Shown here: in pieces, positions 36,851-45,964 of the stretch
Position numbering within the stretch: position 1 is the stretch's first letter
Layout of the letters: each line of letters opens with the position of its first letter
DNA from: Variovorax sp. Root411
GTDB taxonomy: Bacteria; Pseudomonadota; Gammaproteobacteria; Burkholderiales; Burkholderiaceae_C
Length of the DNA: 64,000 nt
Direction of reading: 5' to 3'
Assembly (NCBI RefSeq): GCF_001425205.1
Contig: NZ_LMDW01000001.1
Coordinates: forward strand, 497,928-561,927
Notes under the pieces: generated by a model
The model's input: only the letters and a program-made list of their open reading frames with translations
What the model was told of the DNA's origin: nothing
Database searches by the model: none
Made by a program: the position numbers and the translations under genes

Positions 36851-39800
36851 CTACTTCGCCGCCTCCACCTTCACCCGCGCATTCGGCGTCTCGCCGAACA
36901 TCTCGGGCGCGTACATCGCCTCGACGCGGCTCGGCGGCAGCGCGAAGTCGCCGACGTTGTTCAGGCGCACGGTGTATTCCATCTTCACCACGCCCTTGGG
37001 CAGGTACTCGTAGTAGCTGCGGAAGGCCTCGAAGCTGCGCTCCTCGAAGGCCGGCCAGCCGGAGCCGGACTTCTTTTCGCCCTGCGTGGCGATCTGCGAG
37101 TCACGGCCCAGGCCGCCGCCCAGAATGGTGGCGCCGCCCGGGATCGGGTCGCTGATCACGACCCAGGTCATGTCCGCGCTGGCGTTCACTTCCAGCGTCA
37201 CGCGCAGCACGTCGCCGCGCGTGTACTTGCCTGCGGTGGCCTGTTCGACCGGCGTGATGGTTTTCTTGATCGCGTAGCCGGCGGCGAATGGCGCCTTCAG
37301 CTGCACGGCCGCGATCGACTGCAGCGTGAGCCACGGCTTGCCGGTGCCCTGTTGCGTGACCAGCAGCGTGTCGCGCACGGGAGCGCCCGACGGCGATGCT
37401 GCCCACGGCAGGAACATCGTGTTGTTCTTCAGGTTGCCCGGCGAAGCGGGTGCGCCGAAGAAGGTGGTCTGGTTCGGCGCGCCAGCCGCGTCGCTGGTCT
37501 TCACACGCTCGACCTTGCTCCAGTCGACCTGCGACTTCACCGCGCCGAGCGTGGCAGCGGTCACGCCGCCCACCGGCGTGCTCTCGAACACCTTGCTGAA
37601 TTTCTCCAACGCGAGGCCACCCCACAAGTTGGCGGTGGTGGTGTGCCACGCGCCGTTCTGCTGGCGGCCGATGAAGCCGTTGGCCAGCTTGCCGATGTCG
37701 TCCTTCCAGCTCGGGTCGTCCATCACGCTGAGCAGCAGGCGGGCGGTGTTGACGTCGCCGTTGGTCATCAGCCACCACCAGTAGTCGTCCTGCTCGGTGC
37801 TGAAGATCAGCTTGGTGCCCTGGTAGGACAGGCGCGCTTTCAGCACGTTGTTGGCTTCATCGAGTCGCTGCTGGCGCTGCGGCACGTCGTTCACGCGCTT
37901 GAGGATGTTGAGCCAGTCGATCACCGCGCTGGTGGGCCACTGGTTCGGCGCGATGGTGATGCTGCCGAGCATTGCCCCACGGGCCTTGCCGTAGCGCGAG
38001 AGCGCTTCGAGCGCGGCGAGCTTGCGCACGTCGAGGTCCTTGCGCGGGCTCCAGAACTCGCGCGTGATGCGGCCTTCGACGAACGCGATCAGGCCCGACT
38101 CCATCGGCGCGCGCACGTCGTCGGCGAGCGCGAAGGCGGGGTTGAGCTGCGCGGCTTCGTTCGTCGCCGCGAGCAGGTACGAGGTGAGGATGTCGCTGCC
38201 GCGGTTCGCCTCGCCGTCGCGCGGCGGGAAGTAGTTGGCGAGGCCGTCGCTGTCCAGATACGTCGGCAGCTGGGCCAGCACGCCCTGCCACATCTTCGCG
38301 TCGCGCAGGCCGACCGACTTGCTGGTCTTCTGTTCGAGGCAGATGAAGGGATAGTTCGCGAACCAGTCCCGCACGCCCGGCAGGCCTTCGGCCAGCTTGG
38401 GTTGCAGCGACATCTTCAGGCCGCCGCGGCCGGGGAGGGCGTCGGCGGGCGGGGCCACGTCGAGGGTGAATGGCCCGTCGATCTGCACCAGCGTGGCCTG
38501 CTGCACCGTGAGCGGCACCGACGGAATGATGCGCTGGCGCACCTTGAGCGCGTCGCGCGCGCCGCCGATGGTGTCCTTGGCCTCGATCTCCCACAGGATG
38601 GCTTCGGCGCGCGTCTGCGCGAGCTGCGCGGGCGCGGTCACGGTCCATGCGACTTCACGCGCCTCACCGGCCGGGATGTCCACGGTCTGCGTCTCCAGCG
38701 TGAGCAGCGTGGCGCGCGGCGTGGCCTCGACCTTCATCGGCTTCTGCGTGGTGTTGCGCAGCGTGACCTGCGCGCGGAACTGGTCGTCCTCGCGCACCAG
38801 TGGCGGCAGGCCGCTGATGATCTGCAGATCTTGCGTGGCCTGGATGCTCATCTGCCCGGTGCCGAACAGGCTGGCGCCCGAATCGGCGACAGCCACGATC
38901 TTGAAGGTGGTGAGCGCGTCGTTCAGCGGCACCGTCACCACGGCCTGGCCGTTGGCGTCGAGCACCACCTTCGGGTTCCACACGAGCAGGGTGTCGAGCA
39001 GTTCGCGCGTCTGGCCCTTGCCGCCGCCGCCGCCCGCGGGCACGGCCTTGCGCCCGTAGTGGCGCCGGCCGACGATTTCCATCTGCGCGGTCGAGGTGCT
39101 CACGCCCCAGCTTCGCCGCTGCAGCATCGCGTTGAGCAGGTTCCAGCTGTCGTTGGGCATCAGTTCCAGCAGGGCCTGGTCGACCGCGGCCAGCGCCACT
39201 TCGGCGCCGGCGGCGGGCTTGCCGTCGGGCAGCTTGGCGCTGATGGTCACCTGCGCCTTGCTGCGGATCGGGTAGCTGGGCTTGTCGCTGGTGACGGTCA
39301 CGTCGAGCTGGTGGGCGCGCGTGCCGACGCGGATCTCGGCCATGCCGAGGCGATAGGCGGGCTTGCTCAGGTCGACCATGGCGGTCGGCGCCACGTATTC
39401 CTTGCCTTCGTACCAGAAGGCCGTCCACCACTCGCGCGGCGACTTGAAGCCCCAGGTGAAGAAGCTGTACCACGGCACCTCGCGCAGGCGGCCGCGCAGC
39501 GCGAGCACGCTCACGTAGGCGTTCGGCCCCCACTCGGGCTTGACCTGCAGGGTGACGGTCGGGTCCTTGCCGTCGAGCTGCACCACGTGCGTCTCGATGA
39601 TGCCTTCGCGTTCCACCGCGACCAGCGCGGTCGCGAAGCGGAACGGGCTGCGCACCTGGAACTTGGCGATCTCGCCGGGCTGGTAGCTCTTCTTCTCGGG
39701 CAGCACGTCGATGCGGTCGTTGTCCTCGCCGCCGAACCAGAGCTCGCCCTGCTTGGTCACGTAGACCGAGCTCACTGCCTTGGCATCGCGGCCTTCGCCG

Positions 39801-42800
39801 TCGGTGGCGCTCGCGATGAGTTCGACCTCGCCGGCTTCCTTCAGCTCGGATTCGCACAGCAGCAGGCCGCGTGCATCGCTCTTGCCGCTGCACACGGTGC
39901 CGATGTCTTTCGTCTCGGTCTTGTTGTCGTAGGTGTAGAAGCCGCCCACCATGCGCTTGCGGCTGGTGGTGGTGATGCGCGCCACGGCGCGCACGTTGAG
40001 CGTCACGCCGGCCTGGGGCTTGCCTGCGAGGTCGAGCGCGAGCGCCTGGAACTTGAGCTTCTGGCTGGTCGAAACCCAGCCTTCGGTCTTGATGCCGGCG
40101 ATGACGGAGGCGGGCCACAGCGTCTGTGTGCTGCGGATGGTCTGCACCTCGCCGTTCGGGTCGGCGTACGTGGCTTCGAGCAGCAGCTCGCGCGCGGCCT
40201 TCACCTTCGGCACCTTGTCGATGGTGACCTTGCCGGCGCCGTCCTTGTTCAGCGTGAGCGGCAGCTTGTCGGCGATCACGCGGGTGTCGTTCACGCTGTT
40301 GAGGTCTTCCTCGCCCGAGCCTGCCTCGACGGCGACGGCCGCGGCGACCTCGGAGCTTTCGCCCTGCGCGGCGCGCGGCGGGTTGAAGCTGAAGGCGTCG
40401 TAGTCGGAGAAGCTCAGGCTCTTGCCGCGCACCATGGCCGACACGCGCACCGGCAGGTTGGCGGCGCCGCCGCCGGCCACGTAGTTGATCTGCACGTCGG
40501 TGGGCACGCTGGTGGCAGCCACCAGCGGCTTCTTGTCGGCAGGCGCGATGCGGCCTTCGAGCACGGGCAGGCGGAATTCCTCGACGCGGAACATGCCGGT
40601 GGAGAAGCTGCGGCCGTAGCCTTCGTCCTCGTCGCCCTCGCTGTTGTCCTTGTTGGCGTCCTTGCCGCCGCCGGTGCGCAGCATCACCTCGTACACGCCG
40701 AGCTTGGCTGCGGGCGGAATGGGGAATGTGTTCTCCGCGCTCAGGCCGCCGGTGGCGGTCTTGCGCCAGTTCAGCGGCTGCGTGAAGCGCTGGCCGCTGC
40801 CCACGTGAGTGATGACCAGCGTGTCGGGGCGGTTCTCGGGCAGGCCGAAGCCCTTGCTGGTCTGCGCGCGGATCAGGCTCTTCATCGACACCGTCTCGCC
40901 GGCGCGCAGCAGCGTGCGGTCGAAGATGGTGTGGGCGACGCGGTCGGCTTCGGCCTGCAGGCTGGTCGGCACGTTGAAGCGCCAGGGCTCGATGCCGCGC
41001 TGCCAGTCGCTCCAGGTGAAGGCGAGGTCTTCCACGCCCTTGTCGTCCTTGGCGCGGGCGCTGACGAACCAGGCCGCCGTGTCGTATTCGTTCGGGCCGT
41101 TGCACGACGGCGCCTGCGGCGAGATGCCGTTGAGCATGACGACGCCGTTGGCGTCGGTGGTGCCGGTGGCCACGGCCTTGCCGTCGCAGCCCGACACGCG
41201 CACATTGGCGCCGGCCACGACCTTGCCCTTGTCCAGCGTGGTGACCCAGGCCATCGAGTTCTCGCGGCCCAGCTTGAAATGCACCGCCAGGTTGGTGGCC
41301 AGCGCGGTGGTGCGCACGTACATCGTGCGGCCGGCGTTGTAGCGCTCGTCGAGCAGGGCTTCGCCGAGTTTCTGCGAAGCGATTTCGAGCACGTGGAAGC
41401 CCGGCGTCAGCGGGATGCCGACGACCTCGAAGGGGCGCGGATCGCCGCTGTCCGACTTGGGCATGTCCAGCGCCTTCGCGCCCTGCTGGCCCGCCAGCAG
41501 CGAGAGCATGCGGGTCTGCAGCGAGGTCTTGTCGTCCTTGTCGATGACTGGGGGCAGCGGGCCCTTCACGTCCTTGCGCGCCTGCTCGCGCGAGATGCTG
41601 TAGCTGTCGTAGCGGCGCACCTTGCGGAACCACGCGATGATTTCCGCGTCGGTCTTCGGGTTCATGTCGCTCACCTTGCCGGGCGTGAGGGCGTTCACCA
41701 TCAGCTTCGGCTCCACGCGGCGCACGGTGACCGGCATCATGGCCGGGGTGCCGGGCTCGGCCAGGCGCTCGACCACGCCGAAGGGCGAGGCGGCGAACTT
41801 GGCCAGCGGCGGCATCGCGCCGGTCGCCACCTTCAGTGGAAAGCTGCCGGGCGAGGCCAGCGGGCGGCCCGAGGCGTCCTCGAACTTCGAGGGTAATTCA
41901 ATGCTGAACTGCGCGCTCTCGGCCAGCGGCGGTTCGAAGCTCACGCTGTTGACCACGTCGTCGTCGCTCTGCGCGCCGCCGTCGTTGTCGAGCTTGGCCT
42001 TGATCGTCTTGTCGCCCTTGAGCTGGATCTGCGAGGCCAGCTTGCGCGTGACGGGCGCGTTGAACTGCAGCTGCATCGGGCGCAGCGGCAGGCAGCCGGC
42101 CTGCGCGTTCTCGCGCTCGCAGGTGAACGACACGGCGAAGGGCTCGCGCACCTGAAAGTCGAAGCGGCGCTCCACGTTGTTGGGCACTCCCGAGGGTGTG
42201 GCCACGCCCTTGCCGTAGACGATCTGCACCTTGGCGCCGGGCGTCAGCGTGCGGTTGCACTGCATCGTGACGAAGCGCAGCGGATCTTTCTCGGCGGCCT
42301 TGTCGCGGCCGAAGGCCTTGAGCAGGCCGGCGCGCTGGTCGCCGTCGAGCAGCTTGACCGGAATGCGCTCGCCCACTCCATCGGCCGCGCACCAGACGTT
42401 CTGGCGCACGCTGTCGAGTGTGGCCGCGCCGTTGAGCTCCAGCATGAACATCTGCTGCTCGTCGATGCGGCTGTAGCTGCCCGGCATGTAGTTGCGCACG
42501 AACGGGCCGCCGCTGTTGAACTGGTAGCGCTCGGGGCCGGTCAGCTCGCCCGAGGTTGGCTTGAAGGTGGGAATGCGGGTGACCGTGCAGCGCACGCCGG
42601 GCGGCAGGTCGTTCTCGAAGTCGTAGACCCATGCCTTGGCGTCGGTCCAGCGGCCGGTGCCTTTGGCGGCCTGCGCGTCGGTGCAGCTCACCGTGAGCGG
42701 GGCGGGGGCCTTGGGGTCGCCGAAATTGACGGCCGCCTGGTCGAACTTGGCAACGACTTGGCGCACTCGGGCAACTTCGCCCTGGGGCGTGAGGCTGGTT

Positions 42801-42874
42801 ATCTGGAGGGCAAAGCCCGGGGCGGCCATGAGGACGCCGGCAAGGAGCAATGTTGTTGGAAGGAAACGGTTCAC
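36851..42874 (-). CDS. Alpha-2-macroglobulin family protein with intact thioester motif
   Basis: A 2007-residue secreted protein. The signal peptide NRFLPTTLLLAGVLMAAPGF is cleaved near GFA-LQ; there is no lipobox, unlike the E. coli lipoprotein relative. It consists of a long series of macroglobulin beta domains, the MG10/A2M domain region around ALLELMPNDSWNLLNAMLQR, the thioester CLEQ (Cys about 1512) in ANYPFICLEQKTSKSVGL, an alpha-helical thioester domain, and a final receptor-binding-like beta domain. It should trap foreign proteases in the periplasm by covalent linkage. The start is a GTG at 42874, with GGAG ten bases upstream and a perfect signal peptide following. Such genes usually sit next to pbpC, which here is beyond the exopolysaccharide operon. 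Confidence 0.93.
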   Translation of the reverse strand: MNRFLPTTLLLAGVLMAAPGFALQITSLTPQGEVARVRQVVAKFDQAAVNFGDPKAPAPLTVSCTDAQAAKGTGRWTDAKAWVYDFENDLPPGVRCTVTRIPTFKPTSGELTGPERYQFNSGGPFVRNYMPGSYSRIDEQQMFMLELNGAATLDSVRQNVWCAADGVGERIPVKLLDGDQRAGLLKAFGRDKAAEKDPLRFVTMQCNRTLTPGAKVQIVYGKGVATPSGVPNNVERRFDFQVREPFAVSFTCERENAQAGCLPLRPMQLQFNAPVTRKLASQIQLKGDKTIKAKLDNDGGAQSDDDVVNSVSFEPPLAESAQFSIELPSKFEDASGRPLASPGSFPLKVATGAMPPLAKFAASPFGVVERLAEPGTPAMMPVTVRRVEPKLMVNALTPGKVSDMNPKTDAEIIAWFRKVRRYDSYSISREQARKDVKGPLPPVIDKDDKTSLQTRMLSLLAGQQGAKALDMPKSDSGDPRPFEVVGIPLTPGFHVLEIASQKLGEALLDERYNAGRTMYVRTTALATNLAVHFKLGRENSMAWVTTLDKGKVVAGANVRVSGCDGKAVATGTTDANGVVMLNGISPQAPSCNGPNEYDTAAWFVSARAKDDKGVEDLAFTWSDWQRGIEPWRFNVPTSLQAEADRVAHTIFDRTLLRAGETVSMKSLIRAQTSKGFGLPENRPDTLVITHVGSGQRFTQPLNWRKTATGGLSAENTFPIPPAAKLGVYEVMLRTGGGKDANKDNSEGDEDEGYGRSFSTGMFRVEEFRLPVLEGRIAPADKKPLVAATSVPTDVQINYVAGGGAANLPVRVSAMVRGKSLSFSDYDAFSFNPPRAAQGESSEVAAAVAVEAGSGEEDLNSVNDTRVIADKLPLTLNKDGAGKVTIDKVPKVKAARELLLEATYADPNGEVQTIRSTQTLWPASVIAGIKTEGWVSTSQKLKFQALALDLAGKPQAGVTLNVRAVARITTTSRKRMVGGFYTYDNKTETKDIGTVCSGKSDARGLLLCESELKEAGEVELIASATDGEGRDAKAVSSVYVTKQGELWFGGEDNDRIDVLPEKKSYQPGEIAKFQVRSPFRFATALVAVEREGIIETHVVQLDGKDPTVTLQVKPEWGPNAYVSVLALRGRLREVPWYSFFTWGFKSPREWWTAFWYEGKEYVAPTAMVDLSKPAYRLGMAEIRVGTRAHQLDVTVTSDKPSYPIRSKAQVTISAKLPDGKPAAGAEVALAAVDQALLELMPNDSWNLLNAMLQRRSWGVSTSTAQMEIVGRRHYGRKAVPAGGGGGKGQTRELLDTLLVWNPKVVLDANGQAVVTVPLNDALTTFKIVAVADSGASLFGTGQMSIQATQDLQIISGLPPLVREDDQFRAQVTLRNTTQKPMKVEATPRATLLTLETQTVDIPAGEAREVAWTVTAPAQLAQTRAEAILWEIEAKDTIGGARDALKVRQRIIPSVPLTVQQATLVQIDGPFTLDVAPPADALPGRGGLKMSLQPKLAEGLPGVRDWFANYPFICLEQKTSKSVGLRDAKMWQGVLAQLPTYLDSDGLANYFPPRDGEANRGSDILTSYLLAATNEAAQLNPAFALADDVRAPMESGLIAFVEGRITREFWSPRKDLDVRKLAALEALSRYGKARGAMLGSITIAPNQWPTSAVIDWLNILKRVNDVPQRQQRLDEANNVLKARLSYQGTKLIFSTEQDDYWWWLMTNGDVNTARLLLSVMDDPSWKDDIGKLANGFIGRQQNGAWHTTTANLWGGLALEKFSKVFESTPVGGVTAATLGAVKSQVDWSKVERVKTSDAAGAPNQTTFFGAPASPGNLKNNTMFLPWAASPSGAPVRDTLLVTQQGTGKPWLTLQSIAAVQLKAPFAAGYAIKKTITPVEQATAGKYTRGDVLRVTLEVNASADMTWVVISDPIPGGATILGGGLGRDSQIATQGEKKSGSGWPAFEERSFEAFRSYYEYLPKGVVKMEYTVRLNNVGDFALPPSRVEAMYAPEMFGETPNARVKVEAAK

Positions 42875-42999
42875 TTTTTTGTATCTCCACCTGAAGGCAG
42901 CGCGCAGCGTAGCCGATTTGCGCGACGGTTCGGCAGTGCCAACGGTCATAGGCCGTTGGCGCGCTGTTCGGGGCACGCTCACGTCGACGGGGTACCTTG

Positions 43000-43128
43000 C
43001 TCCGCGAATGTCCCCCGCTTCGCTCCTCCTTTATTTCGCTGCGCAAGGCACCCCATCGGCGTGATCGTTCAGAGCACTGGTTCCCGCAGCGAAATAAAGG
43101 AGGAGCGAAGCGGGGGACATTCGCGGAG
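43000..43128. repeat. Perfect 44-bp inverted repeat between the macroglobulin and OpgC-type genes
   Basis: The left arm (43000-43043, starting CTCCGCGAATGTCCCCCGCT) and right arm (43085-43128) are exact reverse complements of 44 bases, with a 41-base centre. Beyond the arms GGGTAC-like bases continue a weaker match on both sides (about 42989-43138). It occupies most of the 367-bp gap between the divergent genes; the remaining sequence on each side must hold their promoters. It looks like a palindromic repetitive or small non-autonomous element and would form a cruciform or strong RNA hairpin. Confidence 0.85.
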
Positions 43129-43241
43129 GGGAGTACCCGGTGGCTTTCGCACACGCCCCGAACAAGTCTGCCGGTCTTCTTACAATCGACTCTGTCGTGC
43201 GTGCGCCGCGCGGACCGCCACCAAGACCTCGCCGCCGACCG

Positions 43242-44384
43242 ATGAAACGCTACTGGGAAATAGACGCCTTGCGCGGGCTGATGCTCGTGCTGATGACCGT
43301 CACCCACCTGCCCACCCGCTTGACCGATCCGCTGGGCCAGCCTTTTGGCTTCGTCTCGGCCGCCGAGGGCTTCGTGCTGCTGTCGGCCTTCGTCGCCGGG
43401 CTGGTGTACAGCCGCATCGGCCACCTGCGGGGTGTCGACTCGATGCGCCAGGCCTTCTGGCGGCGCGTCGTGAAGGTCTACCTGTGCCAGGCGGCGATCC
43501 TGCTGTTCCTGTTCACCGTGATCGCGGCGGTGGGGCTGCACATCGACCAGCCGGCGGTGAAGAACCTGGTGTCCTACTACCTGGCGGAGCCGCGCGACGG
43601 CTTCCTGTTCGGGCTGCTGCTGATCTACGAGCCGGCGCTGCTCGACATCCTGCCGATGTATATCTTCTTCATGCTCATGAGCCCCTGGGTGCTGGCCTTT
43701 GCCATGCGCCACGGCTGGACCTGGGTGATGGTGGCGAGCGCGACCGTGTGGGCGGCGGCGCAGTTCGGGGTCAGCGAATGGATCTATGCGTTGGCTGTGC
43801 GCTACCTGGACGTGCCGGTGCCGTTCCACGAGATGGGCGCCTTCAATACCTATGCTTGGCAGTTCCTCTGGTTCGCGGGCCTGTGCATCGGCGCCACGCG
43901 CAACGGGCCGGAAGCCAGGCCGCTGCGCTTTCCTTGGTGGCTGCTGATGCTGGCGGCTGGTATCGCGCTCTACGGTTTGTACTGGCGCCACACCGGCATC
44001 AACGGCCAGGCGCCATTCGGCGGCGACGTGGAGCTGAACCTGCTGTTCGACAAGTGGCAGCTCGGCCCGCTGCGGCTGGTGAACCTCGTGGCGCTGTGCA
44101 TCCTGGCGGTGCGCTTCGGGCCGTGGCTGATCCGCCGCATTCCGCGACTGCGCTGGCTGGAGGCGATGGGTTCCGCCTCGCTGCCGGTGTTCTGCGCGCA
44201 CCTCGTGGCGGTGCTGCTGGTGCTGGCCTTCTACGGCGACAACCAGATGGCGCGGCCGTGGTGGGGCGACGGCCTGCTGCTGCTGGCGGTGTTCTCGGGG
44301 ATGTACTTCGTGGCGCGCTTCACGCGCGGCGCGGACGTGCCGCCGCCGGCGGACGACGTGCCGTCGGAGCCCGCGCCCGCCTGA
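43242..44384 (+). CDS. opgC: OpgC-domain membrane protein (acyltransferase-like)
   Basis: A 380-residue integral inner-membrane protein with about ten helices. The N-terminal EIDALRGLMLVLMTVTHLPT is characteristic of OpgC and related acyltransferase-3 proteins, as are SAAEGFVLLSAFVAGLVYSR and MGSASLPVFCAHLV. OpgC adds succinyl groups to osmoregulated periplasmic glucans. The presence of a cyclic glucan synthase gene 15 kb to the right fits that role, but the symbol is by similarity only. The ATG at 43242 opens the conserved N-terminus; the frame further upstream overlaps the inverted repeat. Confidence 0.82.
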   Translation: MKRYWEIDALRGLMLVLMTVTHLPTRLTDPLGQPFGFVSAAEGFVLLSAFVAGLVYSRIGHLRGVDSMRQAFWRRVVKVYLCQAAILLFLFTVIAAVGLHIDQPAVKNLVSYYLAEPRDGFLFGLLLIYEPALLDILPMYIFFMLMSPWVLAFAMRHGWTWVMVASATVWAAAQFGVSEWIYALAVRYLDVPVPFHEMGAFNTYAWQFLWFAGLCIGATRNGPEARPLRFPWWLLMLAAGIALYGLYWRHTGINGQAPFGGDVELNLLFDKWQLGPLRLVNLVALCILAVRFGPWLIRRIPRLRWLEAMGSASLPVFCAHLVAVLLVLAFYGDNQMARPWWGDGLLLLAVFSGMYFVARFTRGADVPPPADDVPSEPAPA

Positions 44385-44396
44385 GCGGCAACGGTT

Positions 44397-45149
44397 TCAG
44401 GGCAGCGCGGCCGTCGGCGCTGGGGCCGGTAGATGCGGCGCAATGATCGACTGCCACAGCCGGTAGCCTTCGTCCGTCATGTGCAGCCGGTCGCCGCGAA
44501 ACAGCTCCGCACGCGGCCGGCCGTCGGCGCCGAGCATCGGCGTGTAGACATCGATGAACTCGCTGTTGGGCAGCAGGTTCAGGTAGGCCGAGATCACGTG
44601 ATTGGTCTCGCGGATCTGCGGCATCAGCTGCTCGCGCGAGGGGCTGGGCTTGACCGAGATGAAGCTGATGCGCGTGTCCGGCAGTTCGGCGCGCACCGCG
44701 TTGGCAAAGCGCGCGAAGCTGTCGAGCACCTGCAGCGGCGTGCGGCCTTCGGCCAGGTCGTTGTCGCCCGCATAGACCATCACCTGGCGCGGCTTGTAGC
44801 GCACCACGAGGTCGCGCGCGAACAGGCTGCAGTCGGCCAGCGTCGAGCCGCCGAAGCCGCGGTTGACCACGCCGCCGGGCACGCGCGAGAAGTCTTGTGA
44901 GAGGCGGGTCCACATGCGCACCGTGGAGCTGCCGACGAACACCACGCCGCCCGGCGCCGGAAAGCGTTCCTGGTCGGCGCGGGCGAAGGCCGCGAGTTCG
45001 TTGTGCCAGCGCTCCTTGGCGGCCAGGTAGTCGCGGGCGGACGCGGCCTCGGCGGCGGCCGTCTCCGATTCTTGCGGGAAGAAGGCGGACTGGGCATGCG
45101 AGGCGAGTGCCGCAGTCAGCAGCGCGACCGCGGCCAGCGCGGTTTTCAT
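44397..45149 (-). CDS. Secreted SGNH/GDSL-type hydrolase
   Basis: A 250-residue exported esterase-like protein. Signal peptide KTALAAVALLTAALASHA-QS. SGNH blocks: nucleophile in VVFVGSSTVRMWTRL (block I), RGFGGSTLADC (block II Gly), YAGDNDLAEG (block III Asn), and DRLHMTDEGYRLW (block V Asp-His). It could deacetylate a cell-wall or exopolysaccharide substrate in the periplasm. It follows the anti-sigma gene by 25 bases on the same strand. The ATG at 45149 is chosen because it starts the signal peptide; an in-frame TTG at 45191 would overlap the upstream gene. Confidence 0.85.
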   Translation of the reverse strand: MKTALAAVALLTAALASHAQSAFFPQESETAAAEAASARDYLAAKERWHNELAAFARADQERFPAPGGVVFVGSSTVRMWTRLSQDFSRVPGGVVNRGFGGSTLADCSLFARDLVVRYKPRQVMVYAGDNDLAEGRTPLQVLDSFARFANAVRAELPDTRISFISVKPSPSREQLMPQIRETNHVISAYLNLLPNSEFIDVYTPMLGADGRPRAELFRGDRLHMTDEGYRLWQSIIAPHLPAPAPTAALP

Positions 45150-45174
45150 CGAGGGCATCGAGAGGGCAAGCAGG

Positions 45175-45924
45175 TCAGATGGTTTTTTCAATGAGAGCGC
45201 CGTGGAAGAGCACCGGGCCGGTCGGGCCGCCCTCGCTGGGCACGCCGCCCTTCGGTTCGAGACTGATCGCCAGGGCCGGCACGCGCACGTCGGATTCTGA
45301 CGCAGCCAGCCGCAGCGCGGGCGCCTTGTCGAGCACGCCCAGCGAGCGCGGCGCGCCGCCCGGGGGCAGGGCCCAGAGCTGCAGCGACTTGTCGCTGCCT
45401 TCGTCGAAGCCGCCCACGCGCTGCAGCACCAGCTGCTTCTTCTTCGGATCGAAGGTGACGAGCATCGAGGGCGCGGCCTTGTCGTCGTTCAGCACGGCCA
45501 CGTACTGCACCGCCGGGGCGTTCTGCAACTGGTCGCGCAGGTTCAGCCCGACGACCACGGCCAGCACCGTGGCCAGCGCGCCGGCGGCCGTGGCGCCGCG
45601 CCACAGTGCGAGGCTGCGCAGCCAGCCGCCTTGCGACTGCGGCTTGCCGGCGGCGGCATTGCGCTGGCGTTCGATGGCGAGCGCGGACTGCTCGGCGTCG
45701 ATCGTGTTGCGGATGCGGGTCCACACGGCCGGGTCGGGCACGATCGGGGACTGCATTTCGGTCATGCCTGCGAGCCGGCTCTGCCAGACCAGCGCGGCGG
45801 CGCGCACCGGCGCCTGTTCGCGGGCCAGGGTTTCGAAACGGCGGCGGGCGCCGCCGCGCAGCGTGCCGAGCGCGTGGCTCGCGGCCAGCAGTTCGAGCAG
45901 CTCGGGGTGAGCGAGGAGATTCAT
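45175..45924 (-). CDS. Anti-sigma factor (RskA-like)
   Basis: A 249-residue membrane-anchored anti-sigma factor. The N-terminal cytoplasmic zinc-less anti-sigma region (LLAHPELLELLAASHALGTL, ARRRFETLAREQ) is followed by a membrane helix (about 105-125, GATAAGALATVLAVVVGLNL) and a periplasmic RskA-type domain (VQYVAVLNDDKAAPSMLVTF, LQLWALPPGGAPRSLGVLD). It should hold the ECF sigma factor encoded 40 bases upstream until a periplasmic signal triggers release. It lies in the operon sigma, anti-sigma, SGNH hydrolase. Confidence 0.9.
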   Translation of the reverse strand: MNLLAHPELLELLAASHALGTLRGGARRRFETLAREQAPVRAAALVWQSRLAGMTEMQSPIVPDPAVWTRIRNTIDAEQSALAIERQRNAAAGKPQSQGGWLRSLALWRGATAAGALATVLAVVVGLNLRDQLQNAPAVQYVAVLNDDKAAPSMLVTFDPKKKQLVLQRVGGFDEGSDKSLQLWALPPGGAPRSLGVLDKAPALRLAASESDVRVPALAISLEPKGGVPSEGGPTGPVLFHGALIEKTI

Positions 45925-45964
45925 GGGAGGGCCGCCTTGCTCTTCGTCTTCTTCTTCATCGCTC

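Noticed and set aside
36403..37155. 250-codon plus-strand frame in the gap before the exopolysaccharide operon
   Set aside because: Low-complexity Pro/Arg/Ser composition, no binding site, and it runs antisense into the macroglobulin gene.
37352..41896. 1514-codon open frame antisense to the alpha-2-macroglobulin gene
   Set aside because: His/Arg/Ala/Gly-rich composition without any domain; a typical antisense shadow of a long high-GC gene.
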